64,000 bases of DNA from Intestinibacillus sp. Marseille-P6563 (GCF_900604335.1 NZ_UWOD01000001.1:581001-645000); one strand, 5' to 3'; positions 48,328-58,002 are shown, counted from the first letter of the stretch. Numbers and translations: made by a program. Notes: generated from the sequence alone by a model not told the origin.

Positions 48328-49179
48328 TCAAATCTGCTTGGTTTCGACCAGGAATTTGTGCTCATAGGCCTTTTGCAGCTTGTCGAGGTTCTCCGGGTCC
48401 TTGCCGCCGACCGGGATACCGTCGATTTCCCCAACCGGAGCGCACAGCGTGCCCGAACTCGACACAATAATCTCGTCGGCGTTCATCAGTTCGACCATGG
48501 TAAACGGCTGCTCAGAAGTCGGGATACCGTTCTCCTGCGCCAGTTCGAGCAGGTGCTTGCGCGTGATGCCCGGCAGGATGAGTTCATCGGTGGGCGCCGT
48601 GCGCAGCGTGCCGCCCTGCAAGATGAGGATGTTGGAGTGCGACCCTTCGGTCACACGCGAGCCGCGGTGCAGCACTGCCTCGTCACAGCCACGCGCATGG
48701 GCTTCCTGATTGGCCATGACGCTGGGCAGCAGATTGAGGGTCTTAATGTTGCAGTGCAGGAAACGGGTGTCCTCGAGCGAAATGAGCTTGAGCCGCTTGT
48801 GGAACGGGTCGAGCGGACACGGCCGCACGAACATGAGCAGATTGGGTTTGACGTCCGCAGGCGGAAAGGCGTGACCGCGGTAGTACGTGCCACGCGACGC
48901 CTGCCAGTACAGCAGCCCGGCAAAATCTGGGTCGGTCTGGTCGACCACCTTTTGCAGCTCGGCCTTGAGCTCTTCCCGCGTCAGGTGGAACGGCAGCTTG
49001 AGCAGACGGCAGGAGTTATAAAAGCGGTCCAGATGCTCCTCGAGTGCGAATAGCACACCGTTGACCAAATACAACGCTTCATAGCAGCCATCACCAAAGT
49101 AGACTGCGCGGTCCAGCGCCGGAATCATGAGCTCTTCCAGAGGGGCAATCTGCCCGTTATAGTAACCAATATTTTGCAT
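48328..49179 (-). CDS. Class IV aminotransferase (D-amino-acid transaminase-like)
   Basis: 283 residues from ATG 49179. PLP enzyme of fold type IV: RAVYFGDGCYEAL near the N-terminus, the PLP lysine in CNIKTLNLLPSVMA, then SNILILQGGTL, ILPGITRKHLLELA and SSSGTLCAPVGEIDG. It fits D-alanine aminotransferase or a branched-chain/ADC lyase relative; substrate is not certain. A weak GAAGG/AGAGG pair precedes the start. Confidence 0.85.
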   Translation of the reverse strand: MQNIGYYNGQIAPLEELMIPALDRAVYFGDGCYEALYLVNGVLFALEEHLDRFYNSCRLLKLPFHLTREELKAELQKVVDQTDPDFAGLLYWQASRGTYYRGHAFPPADVKPNLLMFVRPCPLDPFHKRLKLISLEDTRFLHCNIKTLNLLPSVMANQEAHARGCDEAVLHRGSRVTEGSHSNILILQGGTLRTAPTDELILPGITRKHLLELAQENGIPTSEQPFTMVELMNADEIIVSSSGTLCAPVGEIDGIPVGGKDPENLDKLQKAYEHKFLVETKQI

Positions 49180-49236
49180 ATCCTTCGCCTCTTTCTCTCT
49201 TCTGCGTCGGTGGAAATCTTCTTCTGTCTGTATCAT

Positions 49237-49474
49237 ACTACGGCATCCGAAACTTCGTCAAGCACCCAAACTTATCGAGGACACATTCGGTTTGCCACCA
49301 CTAATTTTTCGTGTTCGGTCAAAATTTTTAGGCTTTTTTCTATGGAATTCTTCGTTTCGATTACGTCCTATATTTTTTCTATTTCTCTCGGTTTTTGTAA
49401 CAATATTCACCGATATTCCAAGTGATTCTCTATGATTTCCAGTTCATGCTTCCGGTATTTTAGTTAAAATGTTG
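49237..49474. other. Intergenic, nothing recognised
   Basis: A/T-rich spacer between divergent genes. Only the promoter at its right end is clear. Confidence 0.4.
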
Positions 49475-49502
49475 TTGACTTTTTTTCATTTTTTACTATA
49501 CT
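49475..49502 (+). promoter_or_regulatory. Promoter of the lipoprotein gene
   Basis: TTGACT (49475-49480), 16-base T-rich spacer, TATACT (49497-49502). Confidence 0.7.
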
Positions 49503-49560
49503 AAAGGTATCACTAGAAACTTATCCAGGTTTTGGACAGTTTCATGAAAGGGGATAAAAA

Positions 49561-50079
49561 ATGAAAATCAACCATTCTCGTCGACGTGTCCTGGCTCTCT
49601 TGGCCGCTCTGGCGCTGACCGTGTCGTTGACTGCATGCGGTGGGGACAACGCAGCAACCGACGGCGGCAAGGCCTCTGCTTCTTCGGCAGCAGCTTCTTC
49701 TACGCCCGCTGCTCTGACCGAACAGGAATATCAGGATGCTGTGACAAAGCTTGGGGAAGAAATGTCGCAGATCCAGGAAGATGCCAATGGCATTGATGCA
49801 ACCGATGTGGATGCTGCTAAGGAACTACTCGACAGCATGAAGCAGCCGCTGCAGGACTTCATGAATGTGACACCGCCGGAATCCTATGCCGACGCACATG
49901 AAAAGATGAAGTCCGGTTGCCAGGCAATGATCGACTACCTGGATACCGCTGCAAGCATGCTCGGTGAAACCGATACAACTAAGCTGAACGAAGCTACCAC
50001 CAAGATGCAGGAGCAGATGACCACTGCGATCAACGACCTGGCAGAAGGCTCGGCTATGCTGGTTTCGACCGAATCCTAA
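49561..50079 (+). CDS. Putative lipoprotein of unknown function
   Basis: 172 residues. A signal peptide with lipobox (LTVSLTACGG) predicts a lipid-anchored outer-surface protein. After an Ala/Ser-rich linker the mature part is helical and acidic, with repeated Met/Gln/Lys heptad-like spacing (EEMSQIQEDANGID), typical of a small helical bundle. No family recognised. Strong promoter, AAAGGGGAT ribosome binding site and terminator frame it as a single gene. Confidence 0.8.
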   Translation: MKINHSRRRVLALLAALALTVSLTACGGDNAATDGGKASASSAAASSTPAALTEQEYQDAVTKLGEEMSQIQEDANGIDATDVDAAKELLDSMKQPLQDFMNVTPPESYADAHEKMKSGCQAMIDYLDTAASMLGETDTTKLNEATTKMQEQMTTAINDLAEGSAMLVSTES

Positions 50080-50093
50080 AAAATACATAAGAA

Positions 50094-50131
50094 ACGACCC
50101 AGCACGCTCAAGGTGCCGGGTCGTTTTTTTA
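50094..50131. terminator. Bidirectional terminator
   Basis: ACGACCC/GGGTCGT with an inner GCAC/GTGC helix; T run on the plus strand, TTTCTT on the minus strand. Confidence 0.88.
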
Positions 50132-50158
50132 TTGTTCCTAAGCGATGCTCTGCATGAG

Positions 50159-50824
50159 TTACATTTCATCCAGCAAACTCGAAGGCAGATGCAGCCATGC
50201 TGCAATTTTCCCCGCAACCGGCAAGAAGAATTGCAGACCTGGGCCATATAACGTCAAAGCGATCACGGTACCGATGCCCAGCGTGCCGCCCAGGAAAAAC
50301 CCTCCGAAAATGCAAAGGCCGTCAAACAGCATCCGGCACCAGCGCAGCTGCAAGGCCGGAAACTTTTCATGCGCAATGACCGGAATCAAATCATTGGAAC
50401 AGGCGCCTGCTTCTGACCGGACCGAGATGCCCATGCCGATCGATACAATGATGCACCCGGTCGCTACCAGCAGAGCTGTTAGCCACAGGCTGCGCTGCTG
50501 CGGGATGATCTGACTGAACAGAAAGGCATAGAAATCGACAAGCGGTCCCAAGCAGAAAATGCAAAACACCGTTCCGGCATAGATTCGCCGCCGATCGACA
50601 AAAAAGATGATGGCCAGACAAATGAGCATCAGCAAGGTACTCGACTGTCCATAACTAAAACCGGTTTGCCGCGATATGCCCTGCACCAAGATCATAAAGG
50701 GGTCCGCCCCCACATGCAGCGCCACAAAAAGCTGACTTCCAAACTCGGTCACAGCAATGCCGATCAAAAGCATAGACAGCCGTCTAATCCAAAGATTTAC
50801 TTGCGATGTCACTTGTTCCCTCAT
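50159..50824 (-). CDS. YczE/YitT-family membrane protein
   Basis: 221 residues with five or six hydrophobic segments. The pattern RLSMLLIGIAVTEFGSQLFVALHVGADPF and GMGISVRSEAGACSNDLI is characteristic of the YczE/YyaS/YitT group of uncharacterised membrane proteins. It follows MgtC by 40 bases on the same strand. Function unknown. Confidence 0.82.
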   Translation of the reverse strand: MREQVTSQVNLWIRRLSMLLIGIAVTEFGSQLFVALHVGADPFMILVQGISRQTGFSYGQSSTLLMLICLAIIFFVDRRRIYAGTVFCIFCLGPLVDFYAFLFSQIIPQQRSLWLTALLVATGCIIVSIGMGISVRSEAGACSNDLIPVIAHEKFPALQLRWCRMLFDGLCIFGGFFLGGTLGIGTVIALTLYGPGLQFFLPVAGKIAAWLHLPSSLLDEM

Positions 50825-50864
50825 ACGTTTCCCAGCCCAACTCCACCATGCAAATGCATGTTTT

Positions 50865-51557
50865 TTATTCCTCTTGATTCTCTACCTTCAGAAAGGTTGC
50901 GATCTGCGCAATTTGCAGTAAAAACCCCTTTTTATCATCTTCTGTACTGCGGGGCGGAAAGATCACGCGAAGCTTGATAAAATAATTTCCCGTCTTGCGC
51001 TGCCCAAAGCTGATGTTCTGCATAGCGACATGATTCTGTGTGCAGATCTCATCCATTTGCATCAGGCCGCTTCCCAGTTCGGAACATTCCATATTTAAGT
51101 TGATACGGAACATTCTTCTGCGCTGCAGCCGGCTCTGAATAAAATCAAACACCGACAGCGTAATGAAGATTGCGCCGCTCCCCAGAAAAGAAAGCACATA
51201 ATACCCCATTCCGGCCGCGAGCCCCAAGCAGGCGACCGACCACAGGCTCGCAGCAGTCGTCAACCCCCGCACCGAGGTACCATCCTTCAAAATTGTACCA
51301 GCGCCCAGAAAACCAACACCAGAAATGACCTGCGCGCCCAAGCGGGCAGGGTCCGGCGAACCCTGATACAAACTCAGGGTATCCTGATAAAGCTTGCTGC
51401 CCACGATCATGACAACCGCAGCGCCCAAGGCCACCAGCATATGGGTGCGCAAACCAGCCGGATGCGCAGTCTTGGCACGCTGTCCCCCTACGATGATGCC
51501 CACGATCATGGCAGCCGACAAGCGGAAGATAATATCCCAAATCGTAACGCTCTGCAT
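50865..51557 (-). CDS. MgtC/SapB-family membrane protein
   Basis: 230 residues. The hydrophobic N-domain has the family motifs GGQRAKTAHPAGLRTHMLVALGA and GVGFLGAGTILKDG...VRGLTTAASLW; the C-terminal part is a soluble ACT-like domain. MgtC proteins affect Mg2+-related physiology and F-ATPase in some bacteria; direct Mg transport is doubtful. It lies 23 bases after the DUF1667 gene, so it may be transcribed with the glycerol-phosphate genes. Confidence 0.88.
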   Translation of the reverse strand: MQSVTIWDIIFRLSAAMIVGIIVGGQRAKTAHPAGLRTHMLVALGAAVVMIVGSKLYQDTLSLYQGSPDPARLGAQVISGVGFLGAGTILKDGTSVRGLTTAASLWSVACLGLAAGMGYYVLSFLGSGAIFITLSVFDFIQSRLQRRRMFRINLNMECSELGSGLMQMDEICTQNHVAMQNISFGQRKTGNYFIKLRVIFPPRSTEDDKKGFLLQIAQIATFLKVENQEE

Positions 51558-51580
51558 AGAAGTTCCCTCGTTTGGCTATC

Positions 51581-51925
51581 TTACATGCTTTTTGTCGCCA
51601 CGATATTGACATCTGTGCCGCACACCTGCGGCAAGATCACATCCCCCACCCGTACGGGTGCAACTGCCACCACAGTATCCAGTGCCTTCATGCAATCGAA
51701 AATCATCTTTTTCGGCAGCGGATGGTCGGTCTTGACCGAAAGCCGGTTTCCCTTGGCTCCCTGGATACGCACGGTGCTCGTCACCATGCGTACCGGATTG
51801 GATACTTCAGTTTTACCATAAATCTCCCCCCGAGGGCAAGCATTTCCGGTAACTTTGTATCCATTTTGTTCATCAATTTTCAAATGACAGCCCTTGGGGC
51901 ATGTAATACAGATCAATTCTTTCAT
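51581..51925 (-). CDS. DUF1667 protein of the glycerol-3-phosphate oxidation cluster
   Basis: 114 residues. CITCPKGCHL and ACPRGE contain four cysteines that may bind a metal or Fe-S cluster; the end VCGTDVNIVATKSM is typical of DUF1667. In Firmicutes it commonly follows a GlpA-like and an FAD-dependent partner gene, probably forming the third part of an anaerobic dehydrogenase. Its start overlaps the preceding gene by four bases, supporting one complex. Confidence 0.88.
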   Translation of the reverse strand: MKELICITCPKGCHLKIDEQNGYKVTGNACPRGEIYGKTEVSNPVRMVTSTVRIQGAKGNRLSVKTDHPLPKKMIFDCMKALDTVVAVAPVRVGDVILPQVCGTDVNIVATKSM

Positions 51926-53190
51926 GATGCTTCCCCTTTCTGCACAATGGAGACCGTCAAATCTCCCTGTGCGCGGTCCAACAACACCCGTGGTATGCGA
52001 ACATTTTCCATTTCACCCGGCGCCAAATGTTCGCGCGGGAATTTTGCGATCTCCTGCCCTGCGGCATCCTGCACTTCGATCACCGCGTCGCGATAAATCG
52101 CCCGTACCCGGAAGAACAGCGAGCAGCCCTCCTGGGCATTCTGGCGACGTACCTTTTGCGGTACGACATAGCCCACCCCGGTGCCCGGATGGGTTTGCAG
52201 ATCGGCTGTCGCGGCGACAGCTGTGCTCTGCACGAACTGTGCAGCCGCTTCACCGGCCCGCATGCTTTCTGCTGTAACAAAATCCACCAGGTCATGCACG
52301 TGTACCACATTGCCGCAGGCAAAAATGCCCGGAATGGAAGTCTCCATATTTTCGTAGACAACCGGTCCATTGGTCCGCGGATCGATTTCGATGCCCGCCG
52401 AACGGGACAGTTCGTTTTCCGGAATAAGACCGACCGACAGCAGAACGGTATCGCAGTCAAAGACCATTTCGGTGCCCGGTACCGGCTGACGATTTTCGTC
52501 CACCTTGGATACCACTACCCGCTCGACCCGGTCACGTCCCTGAATGTCGGTAATGGTATGCGACAAATACAGCGGGATATCAAAGTCCTGCAAGCACTGT
52601 ACGATATTACGGGTCAGACCGCCCGAATAAGGCATCACTTCCACGCACGCCAGAACCTTGGCCCCTTCCAAGGTCATACGGCGCGCCATAATCAGGCCAA
52701 TATCACCCGACCCCAGAATAACGACCCGTTTGCCGACCATGTAGCCTTCCATGTTCAGATACCGCTGAGCGGTACCCGCGGTAAACACACCGGCCGGACG
52801 GGTGCCCGGGATGGCGATCGCGCCGCGGGTGCGTTCCCGGCAGCCCATCGACAAAATCACCGCCTTGGCCTGCAAGACTTCATAACCCTGCGCCTGACTG
52901 ATGACATGCACTTCTTTTTGTTCGGTGATCTCCAGCACCATGGTATCCAGCCGTACTTCCACGCCGGTCGAAGCCAGCATCTCAATAAACCGTCCGGCAT
53001 ATTCCGGTCCGGTCAGTTCCTGCTTGAAATAGTGCAGGCCAAATCCATTGTGAATGCACTGATTGAGGATGCCGCCCAGCTCCTTATCGCGTTCCACGAT
53101 GCAGATGGAACGTGCCCCCTTTTCCCAGGCAGCATAGGCGGCTGCCAAACCTGCGGGACCGCCGCCAATTACTACAATATCATACTTCAT
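51922..53190 (-). CDS. FAD-dependent pyridine-nucleotide oxidoreductase, GlpA partner
   Basis: 422 residues. N-terminal dinucleotide fold DIVVIGGGPAGLAAAYAAW, CxxxxC replaced by LNQCIHNGFG, a second Rossmann GKRVVILGSGDIGLIMARR and the late FAD motif GIFACGNVVHVHDLVDFV. It probably passes electrons from the GlpA protein to NAD+ or a carrier. It overlaps both flanking genes (11 and 4 bases). Confidence 0.88.
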   Translation of the reverse strand: MKYDIVVIGGGPAGLAAAYAAWEKGARSICIVERDKELGGILNQCIHNGFGLHYFKQELTGPEYAGRFIEMLASTGVEVRLDTMVLEITEQKEVHVISQAQGYEVLQAKAVILSMGCRERTRGAIAIPGTRPAGVFTAGTAQRYLNMEGYMVGKRVVILGSGDIGLIMARRMTLEGAKVLACVEVMPYSGGLTRNIVQCLQDFDIPLYLSHTITDIQGRDRVERVVVSKVDENRQPVPGTEMVFDCDTVLLSVGLIPENELSRSAGIEIDPRTNGPVVYENMETSIPGIFACGNVVHVHDLVDFVTAESMRAGEAAAQFVQSTAVAATADLQTHPGTGVGYVVPQKVRRQNAQEGCSLFFRVRAIYRDAVIEVQDAAGQEIAKFPREHLAPGEMENVRIPRVLLDRAQGDLTVSIVQKGEAS

Positions 53191-54631
53191 GCGCCACAGC
53201 CCCTTTCGTCAGCCCTGTGATGATCTGTGTACCATCGCCATCCTGCGGGATGGAAGCGGGATCGATGCCCAGTTCCTTCGCCAGTAGCTCCAGTACGCGC
53301 GGTCCGCAAAAACCGCCTTGGCAGCGTCCCATGCCTGCGCCTGCTCTGCGCTTGATGCCGTCGATCGAACACGGCGGAATGGGCGAATGGATCGCATCCA
53401 CGATCTCCCCTTCGGTGATGGTCTCGCAGCGGCAAATAATGCGTCCATACCGCGGATTCTGTTCGATCACGCGCTTTTTCTCCTCCATCGACAGATCGCG
53501 GAAATAACATTTTTCCCGGGTCAGGATGGGGGCGTCCTTGGGCGTGAGCGACAGGCCCATTTCTTTGAGCAAATCCATTGCATAGAGGCCAATAGCCGGC
53601 GCCGAGGACAGGCCGGGCGATTTGATGCCCGCCACATGCAGCACACGGGGACAATCGCTGGACGGCCGGATGATGAAGTCGGCCTGGTCGGTGATGGCGC
53701 GAATCCCGGCAAAGGTACGGATGCACTGCCGGAGGTCGACGCCCGGCACGCTGCGGCGTGCCGACTGCGCCACGGTTTGCAGCCCTGCGGCAGTTGTTCT
53801 GGTGTCATCTGCATCCGGCGCTTCTTCGGCGTTGGGCCCTACGATCAGGTTGCCATGCACGGTTTGGGAAACCAGCACGCCCTTGCCCTGTTCATTGGGG
53901 CACTGGAAGATGACATGGTTCACCAAACCGCCGCTCGCCTTATCCATCAGATAATACTCACCGCGGGTCGCCTGCGGCTTCCATACCTCGGAATCGGTCA
54001 TCGCAGCGATCTCATGCGCATGTGCCCCCGCACAGTTGACCACATACCGCGCCGCATAGTCGCCATCGGTCGTATGGACGATCAGATGGTCTTCCTTTTG
54101 TTCGATACCGGTCACTTTGGCCCGCAGCTTGACAGTCACCCCATTGCGCACCGCAGTTTCGGCCTGCGCAATACACAGGCCCCACGGGTCCAAAATCGCC
54201 GCGCTGGGCGCATAGAGCGCACCACACACGGCATCGGATACATTTGGCTCCATCGCGCGCACCTGGTCACGGTCCAGAAGCTCGAGCCCTTCGACGCCAT
54301 TCTGTACCCCCCGGTCATACAGCGTCTGGATACGCGGCAGATCGTCCGGACTGAGCGCCAGCACCAGCGAACCGATCTTCTTATAATGTACGGACAGTTC
54401 CTGACAGCGGGCTTCCATCATGGCTGCCCCCTGTACATTCAATTTTGCCATCAAAGTTCCCGGCATGGGATCGTATCCGGCATGGACAATGGCGCTGTTC
54501 GCCTTCGTCGTGCCCATGGCGACATCGTTTTCCCGTTCTAACAGCAAAGTGTTTCCTTGATACTTACCCAGCTCATAGGCTACGGATGTTCCTATGATGC
54601 CGCCTCCAATTACAACCACATCATATGTCAA
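53180..54631 (-). CDS. Glycerol-3-phosphate dehydrogenase GlpA-like, with [2Fe-2S] BFD domain
   Basis: 483 residues from a TTG start (54629-54631) preceded by GGAGG. An FAD fold DVVVIGGGIIGTSVAYEL and a DAO-type catalytic domain are followed by a C-terminal BFD-like cysteine domain (CRCETITEGEI, GRCQGGFCGP). It oxidises glycerol-3-phosphate to dihydroxyacetone phosphate. The leader upstream has a terminator probably controlled by GlpP. This GlpA, FAD partner and DUF1667 protein form the usual Firmicute set, without a GlpC subunit. Confidence 0.87.
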   Translation of the reverse strand: MTYDVVVIGGGIIGTSVAYELGKYQGNTLLLERENDVAMGTTKANSAIVHAGYDPMPGTLMAKLNVQGAAMMEARCQELSVHYKKIGSLVLALSPDDLPRIQTLYDRGVQNGVEGLELLDRDQVRAMEPNVSDAVCGALYAPSAAILDPWGLCIAQAETAVRNGVTVKLRAKVTGIEQKEDHLIVHTTDGDYAARYVVNCAGAHAHEIAAMTDSEVWKPQATRGEYYLMDKASGGLVNHVIFQCPNEQGKGVLVSQTVHGNLIVGPNAEEAPDADDTRTTAAGLQTVAQSARRSVPGVDLRQCIRTFAGIRAITDQADFIIRPSSDCPRVLHVAGIKSPGLSSAPAIGLYAMDLLKEMGLSLTPKDAPILTREKCYFRDLSMEEKKRVIEQNPRYGRIICRCETITEGEIVDAIHSPIPPCSIDGIKRRAGAGMGRCQGGFCGPRVLELLAKELGIDPASIPQDGDGTQIITGLTKGAVAHEV

Positions 54632-54647
54632 CGAGACCCACCTCCAA

Positions 54648-54713
54648 TAAAAAAAGCCAAAGCAAATAATCTACATCTCTGTAGATTCTATGCTTCGGCT
54701 CTATACTCTCAGC
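54648..54713 (-). promoter_or_regulatory. Leader terminator of glpA with putative GlpP target
   Basis: Minus strand: GCTGAGAGTATAGAG (54699-54713), then a stem AGCCGAAGCA/TGCTTTGGCT (54655-54700) with an inner ATCTAC/GTAGAT helix, then TTTTTTT. The terminator stands between glpP and glpA on the same strand, so it must be bypassed for glpA expression. Confidence 0.8.
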
Positions 54714-54761
54714 TAAACTATGTAATTTTCTACGATACGTCTTTTGGAATCGGATGCGAGA

Positions 54762-55331
54762 TCAGACAAACCAAAGTTCAGTATCGGTTGTTGATATGGC
54801 CAGCGCCCCGGCTGACAGGGCGGAAATGATATCATCCTTGTCTGCGATCAGCCCACTTGCGATAATGGGCCGATGAATCTTTTGTGCCAGCTTTCGAATC
54901 ACCTTGGGCATGGCACCTGGTAAAATATCCACGGCATCTGCATCGCTCGATTGGCGAATGACATTTTCAAACGCCAGCGAATCGAGCAGAAAAAACCGCT
55001 GTACGGTCAGCATGCCAAGCGATTTGGCATACCGTATGACCGACTGATGGGTTGAAATAACCCCCACAGCATCTGTTTGTTTGTGAATAAAGTCGACAGC
55101 TACATCCCGGCGGGTAGACAGGCCCTCCACCAAATCCATGTGGACAAACGGCAGCTTTCCGTTTTGGGTGACCTTTTGTGTCAACTCCGCAATGTTCATG
55201 ATAGATCCATACAGCAGAAAAACGATACTACATTCCGATTGGAGCGCTTGTTCCAGTTCCTCCCCATTTTTGACTGCTGTGATGATGGGGGATTGCTTTA
55301 ACAATTCTACAAAATCGATTGACGCTTTCAT
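54762..55331 (-). CDS. glpP: Glycerol-3-phosphate-responsive antiterminator GlpP
   Basis: 189 residues from ATG 55331. A small TIM-barrel-like protein with VFLLYGSIMNI, FVHMDLVEGLS, GVISTHQSVIRYAKSLG and the C-terminal RPIIASGLIADKDDI. In B. subtilis, GlpP with glycerol-3-phosphate binds leader mRNA and prevents termination. Here it lies directly between the Ugp importer genes and glpA, and three leaders in the region have terminators. Confidence 0.92.
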   Translation of the reverse strand: MKASIDFVELLKQSPIITAVKNGEELEQALQSECSIVFLLYGSIMNIAELTQKVTQNGKLPFVHMDLVEGLSTRRDVAVDFIHKQTDAVGVISTHQSVIRYAKSLGMLTVQRFFLLDSLAFENVIRQSSDADAVDILPGAMPKVIRKLAQKIHRPIIASGLIADKDDIISALSAGALAISTTDTELWFV

Positions 55332-55381
55332 GGGTATCGGCATCCTTTCTACCATACGGACCGAAATGTGCAGGCCCGTTC

Positions 55382-56494
55382 TTAGTTAAAAATCACTCGT
55401 TCGGTTTCTTTGTCAAACAGGTGGATCTTATTCTTATCGATCGCCAAACGAATGGAATCGCCGCTCTTAGCCTGTACACGGTTTGGCGCGCGCACGGTGA
55501 TCTTCTGGTTTGCGCAGAGCGTATACAGATAAATTTCCGCGCCCATCAGTTCCGCGATATCCACGACAGCATCCACACAGCTATCGGTCGAAGCATCCTG
55601 GAAAATTTCTTCGGTGTGGAAATCTTCCGGACGAATACCCAGCACGGCCTGTTTACCGACATAGCGGTCGAGGTCGGCATGTGCAGCCTTGCCATCCGGA
55701 ACCGGAATGGTATACGGACCAAAGTTCAGCGAAAATGCGCCATTTTCCTTTTGTACGGTCACATCGATAAAGTTCATCTGCGGGGAACCAATGAACCCTG
55801 CGACAAACAGATTGCACGGATAGTCATACAGGTTTTGCGGGGTATCGGCCTGCTGGATTTCGCCATCCTTCATGATAACGATACGGTCGCCCATGGTCAT
55901 CGCTTCGGTCTGGTCGTGGGTGACGTAAACAAAGGTCGTATCGAGCTGCTTGTGCAGTTTGGTGATCTCGGTACGCATCTGGGTACGCAGCTTGGCGTCC
56001 AGGTTACTGAGCGGCTCGTCCAGGAGGAACACCGCAGGATCACGCACCATCGCACGTCCCAAAGCTACACGCTGACGCTGGCCGCCGGACAAAGCCTTGG
56101 GCTTACGGTCCAGATACTGTTCCAGATCCAGGATCTTTGCGGCTGCACGGACCTTGCGGTCGATTTCATCCTTGGGCACTTTGCGCAGCTTGAGACCAAA
56201 TTCCATGTTCTTATACACCGTCATATGCGGATACAGTGCATAGCTCTGGAATACCATTGCAATATCTCTTTCCTTGGGCGGTACATCGTTGACCATGCGG
56301 TCGCCGATCCACAGTTCGCCGCCCGAGATTTCCTCCAAACCGGCGATCATACGCAGGGTGGTGGACTTGCCGCAGCCAGACGGGCCTACCAGAACGATAA
56401 ATTCTTTGTCCTGAATCTCCAGGTTGAGGTTATCGATGACCTTGACATTGCCTGGATAGATCTTCTGAATATTTTTTAGAGAAATTTTCGCCAT
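55382..56494 (-). CDS. ugpC: Glycerol-3-phosphate ABC importer ATPase UgpC-like
   Basis: 370 residues from ATG 56494. ABC motifs GPSGCGKSTT, LSGGQRQRVALGRA, LLDEPLSNLDA and THDQTEAM; the C-terminal regulatory OB domain is typical of MalK/UgpC. Other sugar importers share this ATPase type, and the substrate is inferred from glpP, glpA and glycerophosphodiesterase next door. A GC-rich hairpin sits between it and ugpB. Confidence 0.9.
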   Translation of the reverse strand: MAKISLKNIQKIYPGNVKVIDNLNLEIQDKEFIVLVGPSGCGKSTTLRMIAGLEEISGGELWIGDRMVNDVPPKERDIAMVFQSYALYPHMTVYKNMEFGLKLRKVPKDEIDRKVRAAAKILDLEQYLDRKPKALSGGQRQRVALGRAMVRDPAVFLLDEPLSNLDAKLRTQMRTEITKLHKQLDTTFVYVTHDQTEAMTMGDRIVIMKDGEIQQADTPQNLYDYPCNLFVAGFIGSPQMNFIDVTVQKENGAFSLNFGPYTIPVPDGKAAHADLDRYVGKQAVLGIRPEDFHTEEIFQDASTDSCVDAVVDIAELMGAEIYLYTLCANQKITVRAPNRVQAKSGDSIRLAIDKNKIHLFDKETERVIFN

Positions 56495-56561
56495 TGTCTT
56501 ACACATCCTTTGTGCGGTTCTTCTATCACCTGAAAATGTTTCTCCAGTGAGCAAGCGAAAC

Positions 56562-56596
56562 GCTGAGCTGTCTGCAACGGCTGCAGGCAGCTCAGC
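56562..56596 (-). other. Hairpin between ugpB and ugpC
   Basis: GCTGAGCTG/CAGCTCAGC arms with inner TGCA helix, no T run. It may stabilise the upstream message or partly attenuate transcription into ugpC, giving more binding protein than ATPase. Confidence 0.6.
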
Positions 56597-56621
56597 ATTT
56601 TCCAATCAGTCTTTGTGCTGG

Positions 56622-57968
56622 TTACTGAACAACCGAAGCATTATAGTTGGTGATCGCTTCGTTGACACGTTTGGCCAGTTCGGTTACAGCCTCATCCACG
56701 GTCAGTTTGTGCTCATACAGCTGCGGGATGACTTCGTTGAAGATCAAGCGCGATTCGGTCTGTACGCCAGACAGAACGCCTGCCGTATTGTTGTTGACCG
56801 GAGAGTTGTTGAGCTGATCGATCGGTACCTGGAAATTCGGATTTTCTTCCAGGAAGGTCTTCATCTCATCGAGTTCGTAAGCAGCCGGGTTGGTTGCCAG
56901 ATAGCCGGTATTCATGCTCCACTTCGCCTGGGTTTCGGGCTGGGTGGTGTACTCAATAAACTTCCAGGTTGCAGCCTGCCGTGCTTCGTCCTTGGTGTCC
57001 ATCATCCACAGGGATGCGCCGCCGATGGCTACGCCGCCTTCACTGTTTTCGTCTACCTTCGGGAATGCAGCTGCGCCGATCTCAAAGGCTGCATTTTCGC
57101 TTGCAGTCTTGAGCAGAGAAGCCGACTCGGTCATCATAGCCGTCTGGCCAGAATAGAACGCCGTCTGGGTATCTGCGGTTACAGTACCATAGTTTTCGGT
57201 GTAACCGGAATCGTACAGATCCAGCCATACCTGCAGTGCCTTCGCGCCTGCACCGTTCTGATCGAAATCAACAGCCGTCAGGCGGTCTTCACGGCCGTTG
57301 CCGTTGTTGCCATAGGTTGCACCCAGGCCAACCAGCTGCTCTTCAAACAGCCAGCCATAAATCGGATGCGCAAAGCCAACCGGTGCTGCGCCCGATTCAA
57401 CAATCTGCTTGGAGTACTCCAGGATTTCTGCGTAGGTGGTCGGCGGATCGTTCGGGTCCAGACCAGCTTCCTCAAAGACATCCTTATTATAGTACAGGAT
57501 GGGCGCTGCAACGTTCAGCGGCATCGAGTACTGCTTGCCTTCTACGGTGTAGTAGTTGGCGATCAGCGGCATGATCGAGTTCTTATCATAGCCGGTGCTT
57601 TCGAACATATCTTCTACCGGGATGATGCTGCCACTGTCAATCATGAACTGCGTGCCAACTTCATACATCTGGCAAACATCTGGCACATTGCCCGACTGCA
57701 TTGCAGCCTTCAGCTTGGTGATGGTGTCGTCGTAGTTGCCCTGGAACTCAGCCTTTACAAACACTTCTTCCTGGGATTCGTTGAAATCATCTACCAGTTC
57801 CTGAAGCGCTTCCCCTTGCAGGCCGCTCATCGCATGCCAGAAGGTAATTTCGGTGCGACCCTCTGCGCTGGCCGACGAATCCTTATCGCCTCCACCGCCG
57901 CAGGCGGTCAACGATGCTGCCATAGCTGCTGCTACCAACAGCGACAACGCTCTCTTCGACTTTTTCAT
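56622..57968 (-). CDS. ugpB: Extracellular solute-binding lipoprotein UgpB-like
   Basis: 448 residues. Signal peptide and lipobox (AASLTACGGGG) followed by a type 1 binding-protein fold: ITFWHAMSGLQGEALQELVDDF, YNKDVFEEAGLDP and the C-terminal TQPETQAKWSMNTGYLATNP. UgpB binds glycerol-3-phosphate or glycerophosphodiesters outside the cell. Subunit order ugpA-E-B-C is clear. Confidence 0.9.
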   Translation of the reverse strand: MKKSKRALSLLVAAAMAASLTACGGGGDKDSSASAEGRTEITFWHAMSGLQGEALQELVDDFNESQEEVFVKAEFQGNYDDTITKLKAAMQSGNVPDVCQMYEVGTQFMIDSGSIIPVEDMFESTGYDKNSIMPLIANYYTVEGKQYSMPLNVAAPILYYNKDVFEEAGLDPNDPPTTYAEILEYSKQIVESGAAPVGFAHPIYGWLFEEQLVGLGATYGNNGNGREDRLTAVDFDQNGAGAKALQVWLDLYDSGYTENYGTVTADTQTAFYSGQTAMMTESASLLKTASENAAFEIGAAAFPKVDENSEGGVAIGGASLWMMDTKDEARQAATWKFIEYTTQPETQAKWSMNTGYLATNPAAYELDEMKTFLEENPNFQVPIDQLNNSPVNNNTAGVLSGVQTESRLIFNEVIPQLYEHKLTVDEAVTELAKRVNEAITNYNASVVQ

Positions 57969-58002
57969 GATCTTTCCTCTCCTTCAATGTTCTTATCTAC
58001 GC

